Assembly: GCA_017307955.1 (NCBI GenBank)
Contig: JAFKFV010000007.1
Coordinates: 372,001-436,000 of the forward strand
Length of the DNA: 64,000 nt
Direction: 5' to 3'
Origin: Allobosea sp.
GTDB taxonomy: Bacteria; Pseudomonadota; Alphaproteobacteria; Rhizobiales; Kaistiaceae
Shown: in pieces, positions 17,035-25,287 of the stretch
Numbering within the stretch: position 1 is the first letter of the stretch
How the letters are laid out: each line of letters starts with the position of its first letter
The notes under the pieces: generated by a model
Databases searched by the model: none
Told to the model about the DNA's origin: nothing
What the model saw: only the letters and a program-made list of their open reading frames with translations
Position numbers and translations under genes: made by a program

Positions 17035-17694
17035 GTGCCAGGCAGGATCCTTGTGGTCGCGCAGCAGAAGGGCGGCTCCGGCAAGACGACGCTCGCCGCC
17101 CATCTCGCCGTCGCGCATGCTGCGATGCGGCGTGTCGCCATCCTCGACGTCGATCCGCAGGGCAGTCTCGGCCAGTGGTTCGAGCGGCGCGAGCGGCGGC
17201 TCGGCGAAGGCGCGACGGGCCTCGAAATGCGCACCGCCAGCGGCTGGGGCGCCAAGCGCGAGGCCCGGCTTCTGGCCCGCGATCATGACCTCGTGCTGAT
17301 CGACATGCCGCCCCGCTCCGATCTCGAGGCGCGCAATGTCATCGAGGCGGCGGATCTCGTCGTCGTTCCCGTGCAGCCGACGCCCGTCGATCTCTGGGCG
17401 ACCGAGGCGACGCTGGAACTCGTCGAGCGCGGCGGCCCGCCGGCCGTGATGGTGGTGAACCGTGCTCCGGCCCGGCCGATCGGCGCCTCGGTCCTTGCCG
17501 CGCTCGATGCGCTGCCGGCCCCGCTCGCCGCGACGCAGATCGTCAACCGCGTCGCTTTCGGCCAGACCATGGGCAGCGGCAGCACCGTGGTCGAGGCCTT
17601 CCCGGCGAGCAAGGCCGCCGCCGAGATCCGCGCCCTGGCCCTGGAGGTTCACGGCATGCTGCCCGAAACGCTGGCGCGGAGCGCTGCCCGATGA
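17035..17694 (+). CDS. ParA/MinD-type P-loop ATPase
   Basis: 219 residues. Deviant Walker A AQQKGGSGKTTLAAHLAVAHA at about 8-28 with the signature Lys, switch I LDVDPQGSLGQWF, and Walker B DLVLIDMPPRSDLEARN. C-terminal region is short. It lacks a ParB partner nearby and an N-terminal HTH, so it is not the chromosome-partition ParA; orphan ParA-like ATPases often position protein cargo. GTG start with AGGAGG upstream. It is followed with an ATGA overlap by slyX, and the next two genes are similarly close, so it heads a four-gene operon. Confidence 0.88.
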   Translation: MPGRILVVAQQKGGSGKTTLAAHLAVAHAAMRRVAILDVDPQGSLGQWFERRERRLGEGATGLEMRTASGWGAKREARLLARDHDLVLIDMPPRSDLEARNVIEAADLVVVPVQPTPVDLWATEATLELVERGGPPAVMVVNRAPARPIGASVLAALDALPAPLAATQIVNRVAFGQTMGSGSTVVEAFPASKAAAEIRALALEVHGMLPETLARSAAR

Positions 17695-17909
17695 GTGACC
17701 CTTCCGTGCCCGACCGCGTCGATGCGCTGGAAATCCGCGCCGCGCATAACGAGCGCAGCCTCGACGAAATGAACGAGGTGCTGCTGGCGCAGTGGAAGGA
17801 AATCGAACGGCTGACCCGGCTTGTCACGCGTCTGGAGGATCGGCTTGCCGAGGCCGAGGATCGCGCCGGCCGCGGCGCGGCCCCTGAGCCCCCGCCGCCG
17901 CATTACTGA
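17691..17909 (+). CDS. slyX: SlyX family coiled-coil protein
   Basis: 72 residues: a single predicted coiled coil (about 8-55, EIRAAHNERSLDEMNEVLLAQWKEIERLTRLVTRLEDRL) and the C-terminal PEPPPPHY signature, which closes nearly all SlyX proteins. Function is unknown although the name refers to proximity to lysis gene slyD in enterics. Overlaps the ParA-like gene by four bases (ATGA), and the next gene starts four bases after its stop. Confidence 0.93.
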   Translation: MSDPSVPDRVDALEIRAAHNERSLDEMNEVLLAQWKEIERLTRLVTRLEDRLAEAEDRAGRGAAPEPPPPHY

Positions 17910-17913
17910 GGCC

Positions 17914-19581
17914 ATGATGGAAACGACCACCGACACCCGCCGCCACCAGATGTTCCCGGTGCTTTCGGACGACGATCTGGCGCGGCTGGAACGGTTCGGC
18001 AATCCCGTCTCCTACGGCGATGGCGATCATCTTGTCCGTGCCGGCTCGCCGCTCGGCGGGCTCGTCGTGGTCCGCTCCGGCCATGTCGCCGTCACGCGCC
18101 GCGATGCCGCCGGCGAGGAACATCTCGTCGTCGAGCACGGTCCCGGCCAGTTCGTCGGCGAGATTTCGCAGCTCGCGGACCGGCCGGCCCTGATCGACGC
18201 CCGTGCCGTCGGCGCCGTCGAGGGCCTGGCGATTCCGGCTGCGCGGCTGCGCGCGCTGATGGTCGCGGAGGCGGATCTCGGCGAGCGCATCATGCGGGCG
18301 CTGATCCTGCGCCGCGTCGGTCTCATCGAGGCCAATGCCGGGCCGGTGATCGTCGGCCCCGCCGATGACGGCGACGTGTTGCGCCTGCAGGGCTTCCTGT
18401 CGCGCAACGGCATTCCCAACCAGCGGCTCGATCCGGACAGCGACGACGCGGCCCGCGCCATTCTCGCCCGCTTCGCGATTCCGCCCGAGGCGCTGCCGAT
18501 CGTCGTCTGCTCGAATGGCGACGTGCTGCGCAATCCGGACGAACAGGCGCTTGGCCGCTGCCTCGGCCTCGTCCGGCCGATCGACTCCGCGACGCCCTAT
18601 GATGTCGCAGTTGTCGGCGCCGGTCCCGCCGGTCTCGCCACCGCCGTCTATGCGGCGTCGGAAGGCCTCTCGGTGCTGGTCCTCGATTCCCGTGCCTTCG
18701 GCGGACAGGCGGGCGCCTCAGCCCGCATCGAGAACTATCTCGGCTTCCCGACCGGCATCACCGGCATGGCGCTGATGGCACGAGCCTACAATCAGGCGCA
18801 GAAGTTCGGCGCCGAGCTGGCGATCCCCGATACCGCCGCCGCCATCGCGACGACGGCGGATGGCTGCTTCCGGCTCGCGCTCGACGCCGGCGAGACGGCT
18901 TCCGCGCGCTCCGTCGTGGTGGCGAGCGGCGCCCGCTATCGCCATCCGCCCATTCCGGGCATCGCCGATTTCGAAGGTCCCAGCGTCCATTACTGGGCCT
19001 CGCCGCTGGAGCGGAAGCTCTGCGCCGGACAGGAAGTCGTGCTGGTCGGCGGCGGCAACTCCGCCGGTCAGGCCGCCGTGTTCCTAGCCGCGCAGGTCGC
19101 CAAGGTCCATATGCTGGTGCGCGGCGAAGGCCTGGCCGCGAGCATGTCGCGCTACCTGATCGACCGCATCGCGTCGCTGCCGAATGTCGAGCTGTCGACC
19201 ATGAGCGAGATCGTCGCCCTGGAGGGCAGCGGCGGCGAGCTTTCGCATGTCACCTGGCGCCATCGCGGCAGCGGCGCCGAGACACGCCGGCCGGTGCGCC
19301 ATGTCTTCCTCTTCATCGGCGCCGATCCGAATACCGACTGGCTCTCGGGAAGCGGCGTCGCGCTCGATGCGCACGGCTTCGTCGAGACGGGCCTCCAGCC
19401 GGATCGCCACGCGCTCGAGACGAGCATCGCCGGCATCTTCGCGGCGGGCGACGTGCGCGCCGGCTCGGTCAAGCGGGTCGCGGCCGCCGTCGGCGAAGGC
19501 GCGGCCGTCTGCGCCGCGATCCACCAGTTCCTGGCCGCCCGCGGCCAAGCCCCCGCCCCGGTCGGAGCCGAAACGCGATGA
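17914..19581 (+). CDS. Cyclic-nucleotide-binding-domain FAD oxidoreductase (thioredoxin-reductase-like)
   Basis: 555 residues in three parts. Residues about 12-125 are a CAP-type cNMP-binding fold (LVRAGSPLGGLVVVRSGHVAV, GQFVGEISQLADRPALIDARAV). Residues about 150-215 resemble a thioredoxin-like insert (LRLQGFLSRNGIPNQRLDPDS). Residues about 225-550 are a TrxB-type flavoprotein: VVGAGPAGLATAVYA, second dinucleotide fold VLVGGGNSAGQAAV and the FAD-end motif GIFAAGDVRAGSVKRVAAAVGEGA. The redox CxxC of thioredoxin reductase is missing; the equivalent site reads YWASPLERKLC with only one Cys. Electron acceptor therefore unknown. Overlaps the zinc-finger gene by four bases. Confidence 0.9.
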   Translation: MMETTTDTRRHQMFPVLSDDDLARLERFGNPVSYGDGDHLVRAGSPLGGLVVVRSGHVAVTRRDAAGEEHLVVEHGPGQFVGEISQLADRPALIDARAVGAVEGLAIPAARLRALMVAEADLGERIMRALILRRVGLIEANAGPVIVGPADDGDVLRLQGFLSRNGIPNQRLDPDSDDAARAILARFAIPPEALPIVVCSNGDVLRNPDEQALGRCLGLVRPIDSATPYDVAVVGAGPAGLATAVYAASEGLSVLVLDSRAFGGQAGASARIENYLGFPTGITGMALMARAYNQAQKFGAELAIPDTAAAIATTADGCFRLALDAGETASARSVVVASGARYRHPPIPGIADFEGPSVHYWASPLERKLCAGQEVVLVGGGNSAGQAAVFLAAQVAKVHMLVRGEGLAASMSRYLIDRIASLPNVELSTMSEIVALEGSGGELSHVTWRHRGSGAETRRPVRHVFLFIGADPNTDWLSGSGVALDAHGFVETGLQPDRHALETSIAGIFAAGDVRAGSVKRVAAAVGEGAAVCAAIHQFLAARGQAPAPVGAETR

Positions 19582-19883
19582 GTGACGATTGCAGCCACCT
19601 CGACAGCATCCGCACGGTGACGCCGAGCGCCAAGGGATGCGAGGAATGCCTGAAGACCGGCAGCTGGTGGGTGCATCTGCGCCTCTGCCGGACCTGCGGC
19701 CATGTCGGCTGCTGCGACGATTCCCCCAACAGGCACGCGACGCGCCATTTCCACGCCACCGGCCACCCGATCATCGAGGGCTACGACCCGCCGGAAGGCT
19801 GGGGCTGGTGCTATGTCGACGAAGTCTTCATCGACCTCCCCGACCAGACCCCGCAGGACGGGCCGATCCCAAGGTTCGTTTGA
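19578..19883 (+). CDS. UBP-type zinc finger protein
   Basis: 101 residues, almost entirely one UBP (ZnF-UBP/BUZ) finger. Likely ligands are Cys5, His7, Cys21, Cys24, Cys37, Cys40, Cys45 or 46, His53 and His57/63, spaced as in eukaryotic ubiquitin-specific proteases (C-x2-C, C-x2-C-G-x-V-G-C-C, HxxxHFHxTGHP). In eukaryotes the domain grips the C-terminal Gly-Gly of ubiquitin; in bacteria it occurs alone and its ligand is unknown. The start overlaps the flavoprotein stop (ATGA), so the two proteins are made together and may act together. Confidence 0.92.
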   Translation: MSDDCSHLDSIRTVTPSAKGCEECLKTGSWWVHLRLCRTCGHVGCCDDSPNRHATRHFHATGHPIIEGYDPPEGWGWCYVDEVFIDLPDQTPQDGPIPRFV

Positions 19884-20086
19884 CTATCTCTTCGTGACAC
19901 CTGCGCCCGCGCACCAGCCGGCTGCGGGCAGCCGGCCGACTGGCGCTGCCATGTCCGGATGGCTCTGAGCGAACCCCAAGCACTCGCCATTCGTCATGGT
20001 TGTGATGTATTGTTCTCTCTCGCATGACGAGCACATCTGCCATACGTGCTTGGGCGAGAACGGGCATCGGCTTGGGGGAGCTGGCC

Positions 20087-21418
20087 ATGAAACAATCACG
20101 GGAAGTGAAGCACGGACGCTTGGTGAATGCCGCGGCGGTGATGTTCGCCGTCCTGATCGCTCTCGGATGGCCGCAGGCGCGCGCAGTAGACAACGCAGCT
20201 GGCACCCAAGCGAGCGTCGGCGCCTCGACCACGGCCGGCACGGCGGCCAGCCAGACGGCAACGGCGACGCCAGCGACGCAGCCGGAAGCGATTGCCGGAC
20301 TTGGAAAGAAGGGCCGAGACCAGACGGCGATTCCCACGCTCGAGATGGGCGACGATCTTCTCGTCCGGCTTGACGGGACTGCCCCGCTCAAGGTCGCCGA
20401 CTGGACGCTTTACCTGAACGGCCATGAGATCACGGACCTCGCGAGCAGCACAGTTTTGGATGACAGTGAGCATGGGCTCGTCTTCAAGCTGCGAAGGACC
20501 GACAAGAACAAGGCAAACTGGAACGAAATCCTCGGCTCGCCACCCCTCAGCGGGCGCGATGTGACCGTAGCGATCGGTCATGCGGGCGCTAAAGACGCGC
20601 CACTGCTCAAGACCAGAGACGGCGATCCACCCGCGGTGTTCCGGCTGGACATTCTCATGACGATCTGGCTGGTCGTCGCGGCGCTCGTCGCTGTGGCGGT
20701 TCTCGTCCTTTTCGCAGGCGTGGCCGCGAGGACCTCGATCCTCCGGGATGACTTCCTGTCCCAGATACCGGTCCGCCAGCGCAATTTCAGCCTGGGGCGC
20801 TGTCAGATGGCGTTCTGGTTCGTGCTCGTCGCGGTGTCGTTCCTGTTCCTCTGGGCATTGCTGTGGGACTACAACACCATCAACGCGCAGGCCCTGACGC
20901 TCATGGGCATATCGGTCGCCACGGGGCTCGGCGCGCTGATGGCCAACACGAGCAAGAGCGAGGCGGTGGCCTCGGCCGACAAGGAGCTGAGAGCGGCGGG
21001 CTTCAATAGCCCGGAAGACATCGAGTCCAGGATCGCGCGGCGAAAGGCGGCGAGAGACGAACGGATCACACAGAGCGGCAATCCAGCGGCCGTTGCCGCG
21101 CTCGATGCTGAGATTCTGTCCCTGACTGCCGAGATTGACACCTATCGTGCCAAGGCGAAGGACTTCGTGACCACGACCTACGATTTCGACACCGGTCAGT
21201 ACCGCTACGGACAGTTCTTTCGCGATCTCGTCGTCGACGACTCCGGACCGACGCTCCACAGGCTTCAACTCGTCTGCTGGACGATCATTCTTGGCGCCGT
21301 GTTCGTGGTGGGAATCTATCGCGACCTGACCATGCCGGAATTCAGTTCGACGCTGCTCGCGCTCATGGCCGTCACCAGCGCCGGCTATGTCGGCTTCAAG
21401 TTTCCCGAGAAGGCGTGA
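20087..21418 (+). CDS. Large membrane protein of unknown function
   Basis: 443 residues; no family recognised. Visible parts: a signal peptide or anchor (about 14-30, VMFAVLIALGWPQARA); a Thr/Ala-rich linker (35-65); a periplasmic beta-rich domain (about 75-180, LEMGDDLLVRLDGTAPLKVADWTLYLNGHEI); a transmembrane helix near 195-215 (IWLVVAALVAVAVLVLFAGV); two helices around 245-295 split by a short loop (FWFVLVAVSFLFLWALLW and LMGISVATGLGALMA); a long charged cytoplasmic helix (305-365); and a C-terminal pair around 397-440. Codon use seems a little less GC-biased than neighbours. Start at 20087 has GGGGGAG upstream. Could be a stress or polysaccharide membrane protein, but nothing proves it. 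Confidence 0.75.
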   Translation: MKQSREVKHGRLVNAAAVMFAVLIALGWPQARAVDNAAGTQASVGASTTAGTAASQTATATPATQPEAIAGLGKKGRDQTAIPTLEMGDDLLVRLDGTAPLKVADWTLYLNGHEITDLASSTVLDDSEHGLVFKLRRTDKNKANWNEILGSPPLSGRDVTVAIGHAGAKDAPLLKTRDGDPPAVFRLDILMTIWLVVAALVAVAVLVLFAGVAARTSILRDDFLSQIPVRQRNFSLGRCQMAFWFVLVAVSFLFLWALLWDYNTINAQALTLMGISVATGLGALMANTSKSEAVASADKELRAAGFNSPEDIESRIARRKAARDERITQSGNPAAVAALDAEILSLTAEIDTYRAKAKDFVTTTYDFDTGQYRYGQFFRDLVVDDSGPTLHRLQLVCWTIILGAVFVVGIYRDLTMPEFSSTLLALMAVTSAGYVGFKFPEKA

Positions 21419-21447
21419 CGAGCCGGCCGCGGCGGCGGCGCTCGCCT

Positions 21448-21482
21448 GGAAAGCAAAGAGGCACGGTTCGTCACCGTGCCTC
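21448..21482 (-). terminator. Intrinsic terminator downstream of minE
   Basis: Ten-base perfect stem GAGGCACGGT / ACCGTGCCTC (21458-21467 with 21473-21482) around a five-base loop. On the minus strand it is followed by TTTGCTTTCC, a partial T tract, placing it as the end of the minCDE transcript. It also sits downstream of the convergent membrane protein gene and may act weakly in both directions. Confidence 0.7.
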
Positions 21483-21539
21483 AACTCGATCGCGGCGACA
21501 GCGCGCCGATCAGGATATGCGCCGGCCCTGACCCGCGCC

Positions 21540-21803
21540 TCACGCCGCGCGGCGGCGGATCGGGTTCGGCAGCTCGATCTCGACTTCGAGGGTCGAGACC
21601 GCTTCGTCGCGCTGCATCTTGACCTGCACCTTGTCGGACGGGATGTCGACATGGCGCGAGATCACCGCGAGGATTTCCTCGCGCAGGATCGCGACGAGAT
21701 CGCTGGCGCCGGCCGAGACGCGCTCGTGCTGCAAGAGGATCTGCAGGCGGTCGCGCGCCACCGGGGCCGACCGGGTCGGCCGGAAGAAATCGAAGATCGT
21801 CAT
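21540..21803 (-). CDS. minE: Cell division topological specificity factor MinE
   Basis: 87 residues. N-terminal amphipathic segment (MTIFDFFRP), the MinD-contact helix [13 protein letters not shown], and the dimerisation domain [32 protein letters not shown] are all in place. MinE stimulates MinD ATPase and drives the pole-to-pole oscillation that keeps MinC off midcell. Its start overlaps the minD stop by four bases. Last gene of minCDE. Confidence 0.97.
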   Translation of the reverse strand: MTIFDFFRPTRSAPVARDRLQILLQHERVSAGASDLVAILREEILAVISRHVDIPSDKVQVKMQRDEAVSTLEVEIELPNPIRRRAA

Positions 21804-22618
21804 GCAGCCCTCCGCCCGAACAGCTTGCCCATCAGGCCGACGCGCTTGTCGGCCGGGATGATCATCGGAACCACATCGCCCTCGAGGCGCCGCGCGGCGT
21901 CGAGATAGGCGCGGGCCGGGGCGCTCTCGGCGGCCGCCAGCGTCACCGGCGAGCCGACATTGGAGGCGTTGAGCACCGCGTCGCTTTCCGGGATGATGCC
22001 GAGCAGCGGGATCGACAGGATCTCGAGCACGTCGTCGACCTTCAGCATCTGCCCGCGCTCGGCGCGCGCCGCGTCATAGCGGGTGAGAAGCAGGTGCTTC
22101 TCCATATAGTCGCCGCGCTCGGCCTTCTCGGTCTTGGCGTCGAGCATGCCGATGATGCGGTCGCTGTCGCGCACCGAGGAGACCTCGGGATTGGTGACGA
22201 CCACCGCGACATCGGCATGGCGCATGGCGAGCAGCGCGCCGCGCTCGATGCCGGCGGGGCTGTCGCAGACGATCCAGTCGAAGCTGTCGCGCAGCTCTTC
22301 CATGACGCGGGCGACGCCTTCCGAGGTCAGCGCGTCCTTGTCGCGGGTCTGCGAGGCGGGGAGCAGGTAGAGCGTCTCGAGCCGCTTGTCGCGGATCAGC
22401 GCCTGCTGCAGCTTGGCCTCGCCCTGCACGACATTGATGAGGTCGTAGACCACGCGGCGCTCGGCGCCCATCACGAGGTCGAGATTGCGCAGCCCGACGT
22501 CAAAGTCGACGACGGCGACGCGATTGCCGCCGAGCGCGAGCGCCGCGCCGAGCGCTGCCGTGGACGTCGTCTTGCCGACGCCGCCCTTGCCCGATGTGAC
22601 CACCAGAACCTGCGACAT
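21800..22618 (-). CDS. minD: Septum site-determining ATPase MinD
   Basis: 272 residues. Deviant Walker [18 protein letters not shown] at about 8-24, [16 protein letters not shown] (switch I), [19 protein letters not shown] (Walker B and switch II), and a C-terminal amphipathic membrane-targeting helix [14 protein letters not shown]-bound MinD dimers sit on the membrane and recruit MinC. Length matches the family. 24 bases after minC; overlapped by minE. Confidence 0.98.
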   Translation of the reverse strand: MSQVLVVTSGKGGVGKTTSTAALGAALALGGNRVAVVDFDVGLRNLDLVMGAERRVVYDLINVVQGEAKLQQALIRDKRLETLYLLPASQTRDKDALTSEGVARVMEELRDSFDWIVCDSPAGIERGALLAMRHADVAVVVTNPEVSSVRDSDRIIGMLDAKTEKAERGDYMEKHLLLTRYDAARAERGQMLKVDDVLEILSIPLLGIIPESDAVLNASNVGSPVTLAAAESAPARAYLDAARRLEGDVVPMIIPADKRVGLMGKLFGRRAA

Positions 22619-22642
22619 ACCCCTTGCTCCTCAAATCTCAGG

Positions 22643-23350
22643 TCAGGCCAGAGCGGCCATGTTCATCTTGTCGTCCGCGAGCCAGGCCTGGACGGCCTTG
22701 CCGCGGAACTTGGCGTCGATCTCGTCGGCCGTCTGGTAGAGCCCGTCGATGGCGATGAGCTCGGCCTCGAATTTCTGGCAGAAGATGCGGGCGGCGGCGT
22801 TGCCGGTCGTCCCCGCGATGGCCCGTCCGCGCAGCGAGCCGTAGATATGGACCGAGTTGCCGGCGATGATCTCGGCCCCGGAGGCGACCGAGCCGACCAC
22901 GGTCACGTCGCCCTGCGGGAAGATGATCGACTGCCCGGAACGAACCGGCGTCTCGATCAGGAGCGAGGGGATCGGCCGATCGGCGAAACCCTGCTGCGGC
23001 TTGGGTGGCTCGGCGGACGGCCGGTGCACGATTTCCGCGTGCTTGCCACCGCTCACGGACGGCGGCAGGCCATAGCCGAGCCAGCTCGGATCGGCGCCCT
23101 CGACTCCCATCACCTTGATCTCGCGCTCATAGAGCGTCGCGAGCAGCTCGGTGAAATCACGCTTGGTGATGGGAAGGTTCGAGACGTCGAGAATGACGGG
23201 ACGGGAGGCGAAATAGCCCTGCGAGCGGCCGGCCAGCTTGTCGAGCTCGGCCAGCCATTCGCCGAGCGGCAGCTCGGGCGCGAGAACGGTGGCGAGGAAG
23301 GAACGGCCCCGGAATCGGATCGTCTGGCGCTGTTTTGCTGCTGTGCTCAC
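22643..23350 (-). CDS. minC: Septum site-determining protein MinC
   Basis: 235 residues. N-terminal FtsZ-inhibiting domain (about 1-105: IRFRGRSFLATVLAPE, VILDVSNLPITKRDFTELLATLYER), a Pro-rich linker around 120-140, and the C-terminal beta-helix that binds MinD (SGQSIIFPQGDVTVVGSVASGAEIIAGNSVHIYGSLRGRAIAG). Start is GTG at 23350; AAAGAG lies upstream. First gene of minCDE, and 47 bases upstream of it lies a perfect TTAA-N7-TTAA element. Confidence 0.96.
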   Translation of the reverse strand: MSTAAKQRQTIRFRGRSFLATVLAPELPLGEWLAELDKLAGRSQGYFASRPVILDVSNLPITKRDFTELLATLYEREIKVMGVEGADPSWLGYGLPPSVSGGKHAEIVHRPSAEPPKPQQGFADRPIPSLLIETPVRSGQSIIFPQGDVTVVGSVASGAEIIAGNSVHIYGSLRGRAIAGTTGNAAARIFCQKFEAELIAIDGLYQTADEIDAKFRGKAVQAWLADDKMNMAALA

Positions 23351-23396
23351 GGCGTGCTCTTTGCGTTCTGTTAAGCATTTTCTCGGCCCGTTCCGG

Positions 23397-23411
23397 TTAA
23401 CGGCCGGTTAA
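23397..23411. promoter_or_regulatory. CtrA-binding box upstream of minCDE
   Basis: TTAA, seven bases (CGGCCGG), TTAA: an exact match to the CtrA consensus of alphaproteobacteria. It lies 47 bases before the minC GTG in a relatively AT-richer stretch with additional isolated TTAA half-sites at 23371, 23474 and 23517. CtrA is the cell-cycle master regulator and is known to control min genes in rhizobia and Brucella. The inner bases are themselves palindromic (GGTTAACGGCCGGTTAAC is nearly symmetric). Confidence 0.75.
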
Positions 23412-23594
23412 CGCCAAAACGCCCTCACACGCGCGAAACGGCTCGATTCTGCGCTTTTCCCAGCCAAAACACAGTTAAAAAATCGTCACCCATCCCCTGT
23501 CCGAGGCCCGGAGGCGTTAACTCCGACCACACCGCGCTTCATGATTCGGCAGGAATTTCCGCGCGGTCGGCGCGGCGCGCCGAAGCGGCGACGG

Positions 23595-24080
23595 CTAAGT
23601 GTGTGGGCCGGTCTCGAATTCGTAGACCTGCCAGTCCTCGTCATCGAAATGATGGGGATATGCCTTTGGGGCATAGGCCGATGTCACGCTCAGCCAGAAT
23701 GCGCTCGCCGGACGGTTTCTCTCCATGACGCCGATCTGCCAGCGGCCCGGATTGGCGGCGAGGACATCGCGAAACGCCGCTCTCCCGACGCCCTTGCCGC
23801 GATAGGTCCTGAGGAGGAAGAACTCGGCGACAAACTGCCGGTCCTGCGCTCCCGTGATCGGGCTCCCGTCGATCACGAGCACGAAGCCGGCCAGCTCGCC
23901 GCGCCACGAGATGAGATAGGGCCGCTGCCAGAAGCGGTCGAGAAAGTCGTAGGCGAAACGCCCGTCGGGGCCGACAGGAAACGCGAAGACGTCTGCCATA
24001 TCATAGAGATAGAGCTGGATCAGGTTCTCGATGACCGGCCTGTCCTGCGGCCCGGCGAGCCGGACCAGAACGTCGCCCAT
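23595..24080 (-). CDS. GNAT family N-acetyltransferase
   Basis: 161 residues from MGDVLVRL. Contains the GNAT acetyl-CoA loop FFLLRTYRGKGVGRAAFRDVL and an Asn-Arg-Pro-Ala segment (VMERNRPASAFWLSVTSAY). EDWQVYEFETG ends the beta-6/7 strands. Resembles bacterial acetyltransferases annotated as putative acetyltransferase with FFLLRxYRGxGVG. Substrate unknown. The upstream GTG/TTG options extend 16 residues that do not fit. Confidence 0.88.
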   Translation of the reverse strand: MGDVLVRLAGPQDRPVIENLIQLYLYDMADVFAFPVGPDGRFAYDFLDRFWQRPYLISWRGELAGFVLVIDGSPITGAQDRQFVAEFFLLRTYRGKGVGRAAFRDVLAANPGRWQIGVMERNRPASAFWLSVTSAYAPKAYPHHFDDEDWQVYEFETGPHT

Positions 24081-24150
24081 GGCTCGCGTCCTCCCGTTGG
24101 CGGCAACGCTACCACGATCAGCCGCCATCCCGAGCCCGCGGCCGGCCGCC

Positions 24151-25188
24151 CTATCGCGTCGCCAGCGCCTTGCGCACCGCCGGGGCCACCTTGGTGCCGT
24201 AGAGCTCGATCGATTTCATGAGATCGGCATGCGGCAGCGTGCCGACGCTGAACTGGATCATGAAACGGTCGTGCTGGAAGAACTCGTACTGGTAGAGGAT
24301 CTTCTCCACCACCTCCTCCGGACTGCCGACGAACAGCGCGCCGCGCAGCTTGCGCTGGGCCTCGAACTGGCCGCGCGTCGTTGGCGGCCAGCCGCGCTCG
24401 CGGCCAATGCGGCTCATCGTGTCGGCAAAGGGCGGAAACGCGATGTCGGCGGCCTGCTGCGAGGTCTCGGCGATGAAACCGTGCGAATTGATGCCGACCG
24501 GCAGCTGGGTCGCGTCATGGCCGGCGCGGGTCGCGGCGTCGCGATAGAGCTGCACCAGCGGCGCGAAGCGTTCCGGCTCGCCGCCGATGATCGCCACCGC
24601 CAGCGGCAGCGCTAGCATCCCGGCCCGCACCACCGATTGCGGCGTGCCGCCCACCGCGATCCAGATCGGCATGCGTTCCTGTTCGGGGCGCGGATAGACG
24701 CCACGGCCCTGGATCGACGGCCGATGCTGGCCCTGCCAGGTCACACGCTCATGCTCGCGCAGCGCCAGCAGCAGTTCGAGCTTCTCGGCAAAGAGCGTGT
24801 CGTAGTCGTCGAGGTCGTAGCCGAACAGCGGGAAGGACTCGATGAACGACCCTCGCCCCGCCATGATCTCGGCCCGCCCCTTGGAGACGAGATCGAGCGT
24901 CGCGAAGCGCTGGAACACGCGCACCGGGTCGTCCGAGGAAAGGACGGTGACGGCGCTGGTGAGGCGGATGTTCCGGGTGCGGGCGGCGGCCGCGGCGAGC
25001 AGCACCTCCGGCGCCGAGATGAGATAATCCGGGCGGTGATGCTCGCCGAGGCCGAAGACGTCGAGGCCGAGCTGGTCGGCGAGTTCGATTTCCTCGAGGA
25101 GGTTCGCGATGCGCTGCGACGGGCTGATCCGCGATCCGTCGCGCGGATCGGCCATCCAGTCGCCGAAGGTGTAGATGCCGAATTCCAT
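24151..25188 (-). CDS. LLM class flavin-dependent oxidoreductase
   Basis: 345 residues of the bacterial luciferase-like TIM barrel. [17 protein letters not shown] at the N-terminus, [36 protein letters not shown], and [20 protein letters not shown] are the standard FMN-dependent LLM group motifs; [18 protein letters not shown] is the flavin phosphate-binding part. These enzymes oxidise varied substrates with reduced FMN from a partner reductase, none of which is nearby. Single gene; ATG preceded by GAGGAACCCCC. Confidence 0.92.
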   Translation of the reverse strand: MEFGIYTFGDWMADPRDGSRISPSQRIANLLEEIELADQLGLDVFGLGEHHRPDYLISAPEVLLAAAAARTRNIRLTSAVTVLSSDDPVRVFQRFATLDLVSKGRAEIMAGRGSFIESFPLFGYDLDDYDTLFAEKLELLLALREHERVTWQGQHRPSIQGRGVYPRPEQERMPIWIAVGGTPQSVVRAGMLALPLAVAIIGGEPERFAPLVQLYRDAATRAGHDATQLPVGINSHGFIAETSQQAADIAFPPFADTMSRIGRERGWPPTTRGQFEAQRKLRGALFVGSPEEVVEKILYQYEFFQHDRFMIQFSVGTLPHADLMKSIELYGTKVAPAVRKALATR

Positions 25189-25287
25189 GGGGGTTCCTCG
25201 GGGGTGTCCTCGCGGAAGGGTCGGTCATCATAGCGAGGCGCGGCGGCATCCCGCGAGGGCGCCGCCGCGCGACAGAGCGTTCACCGA

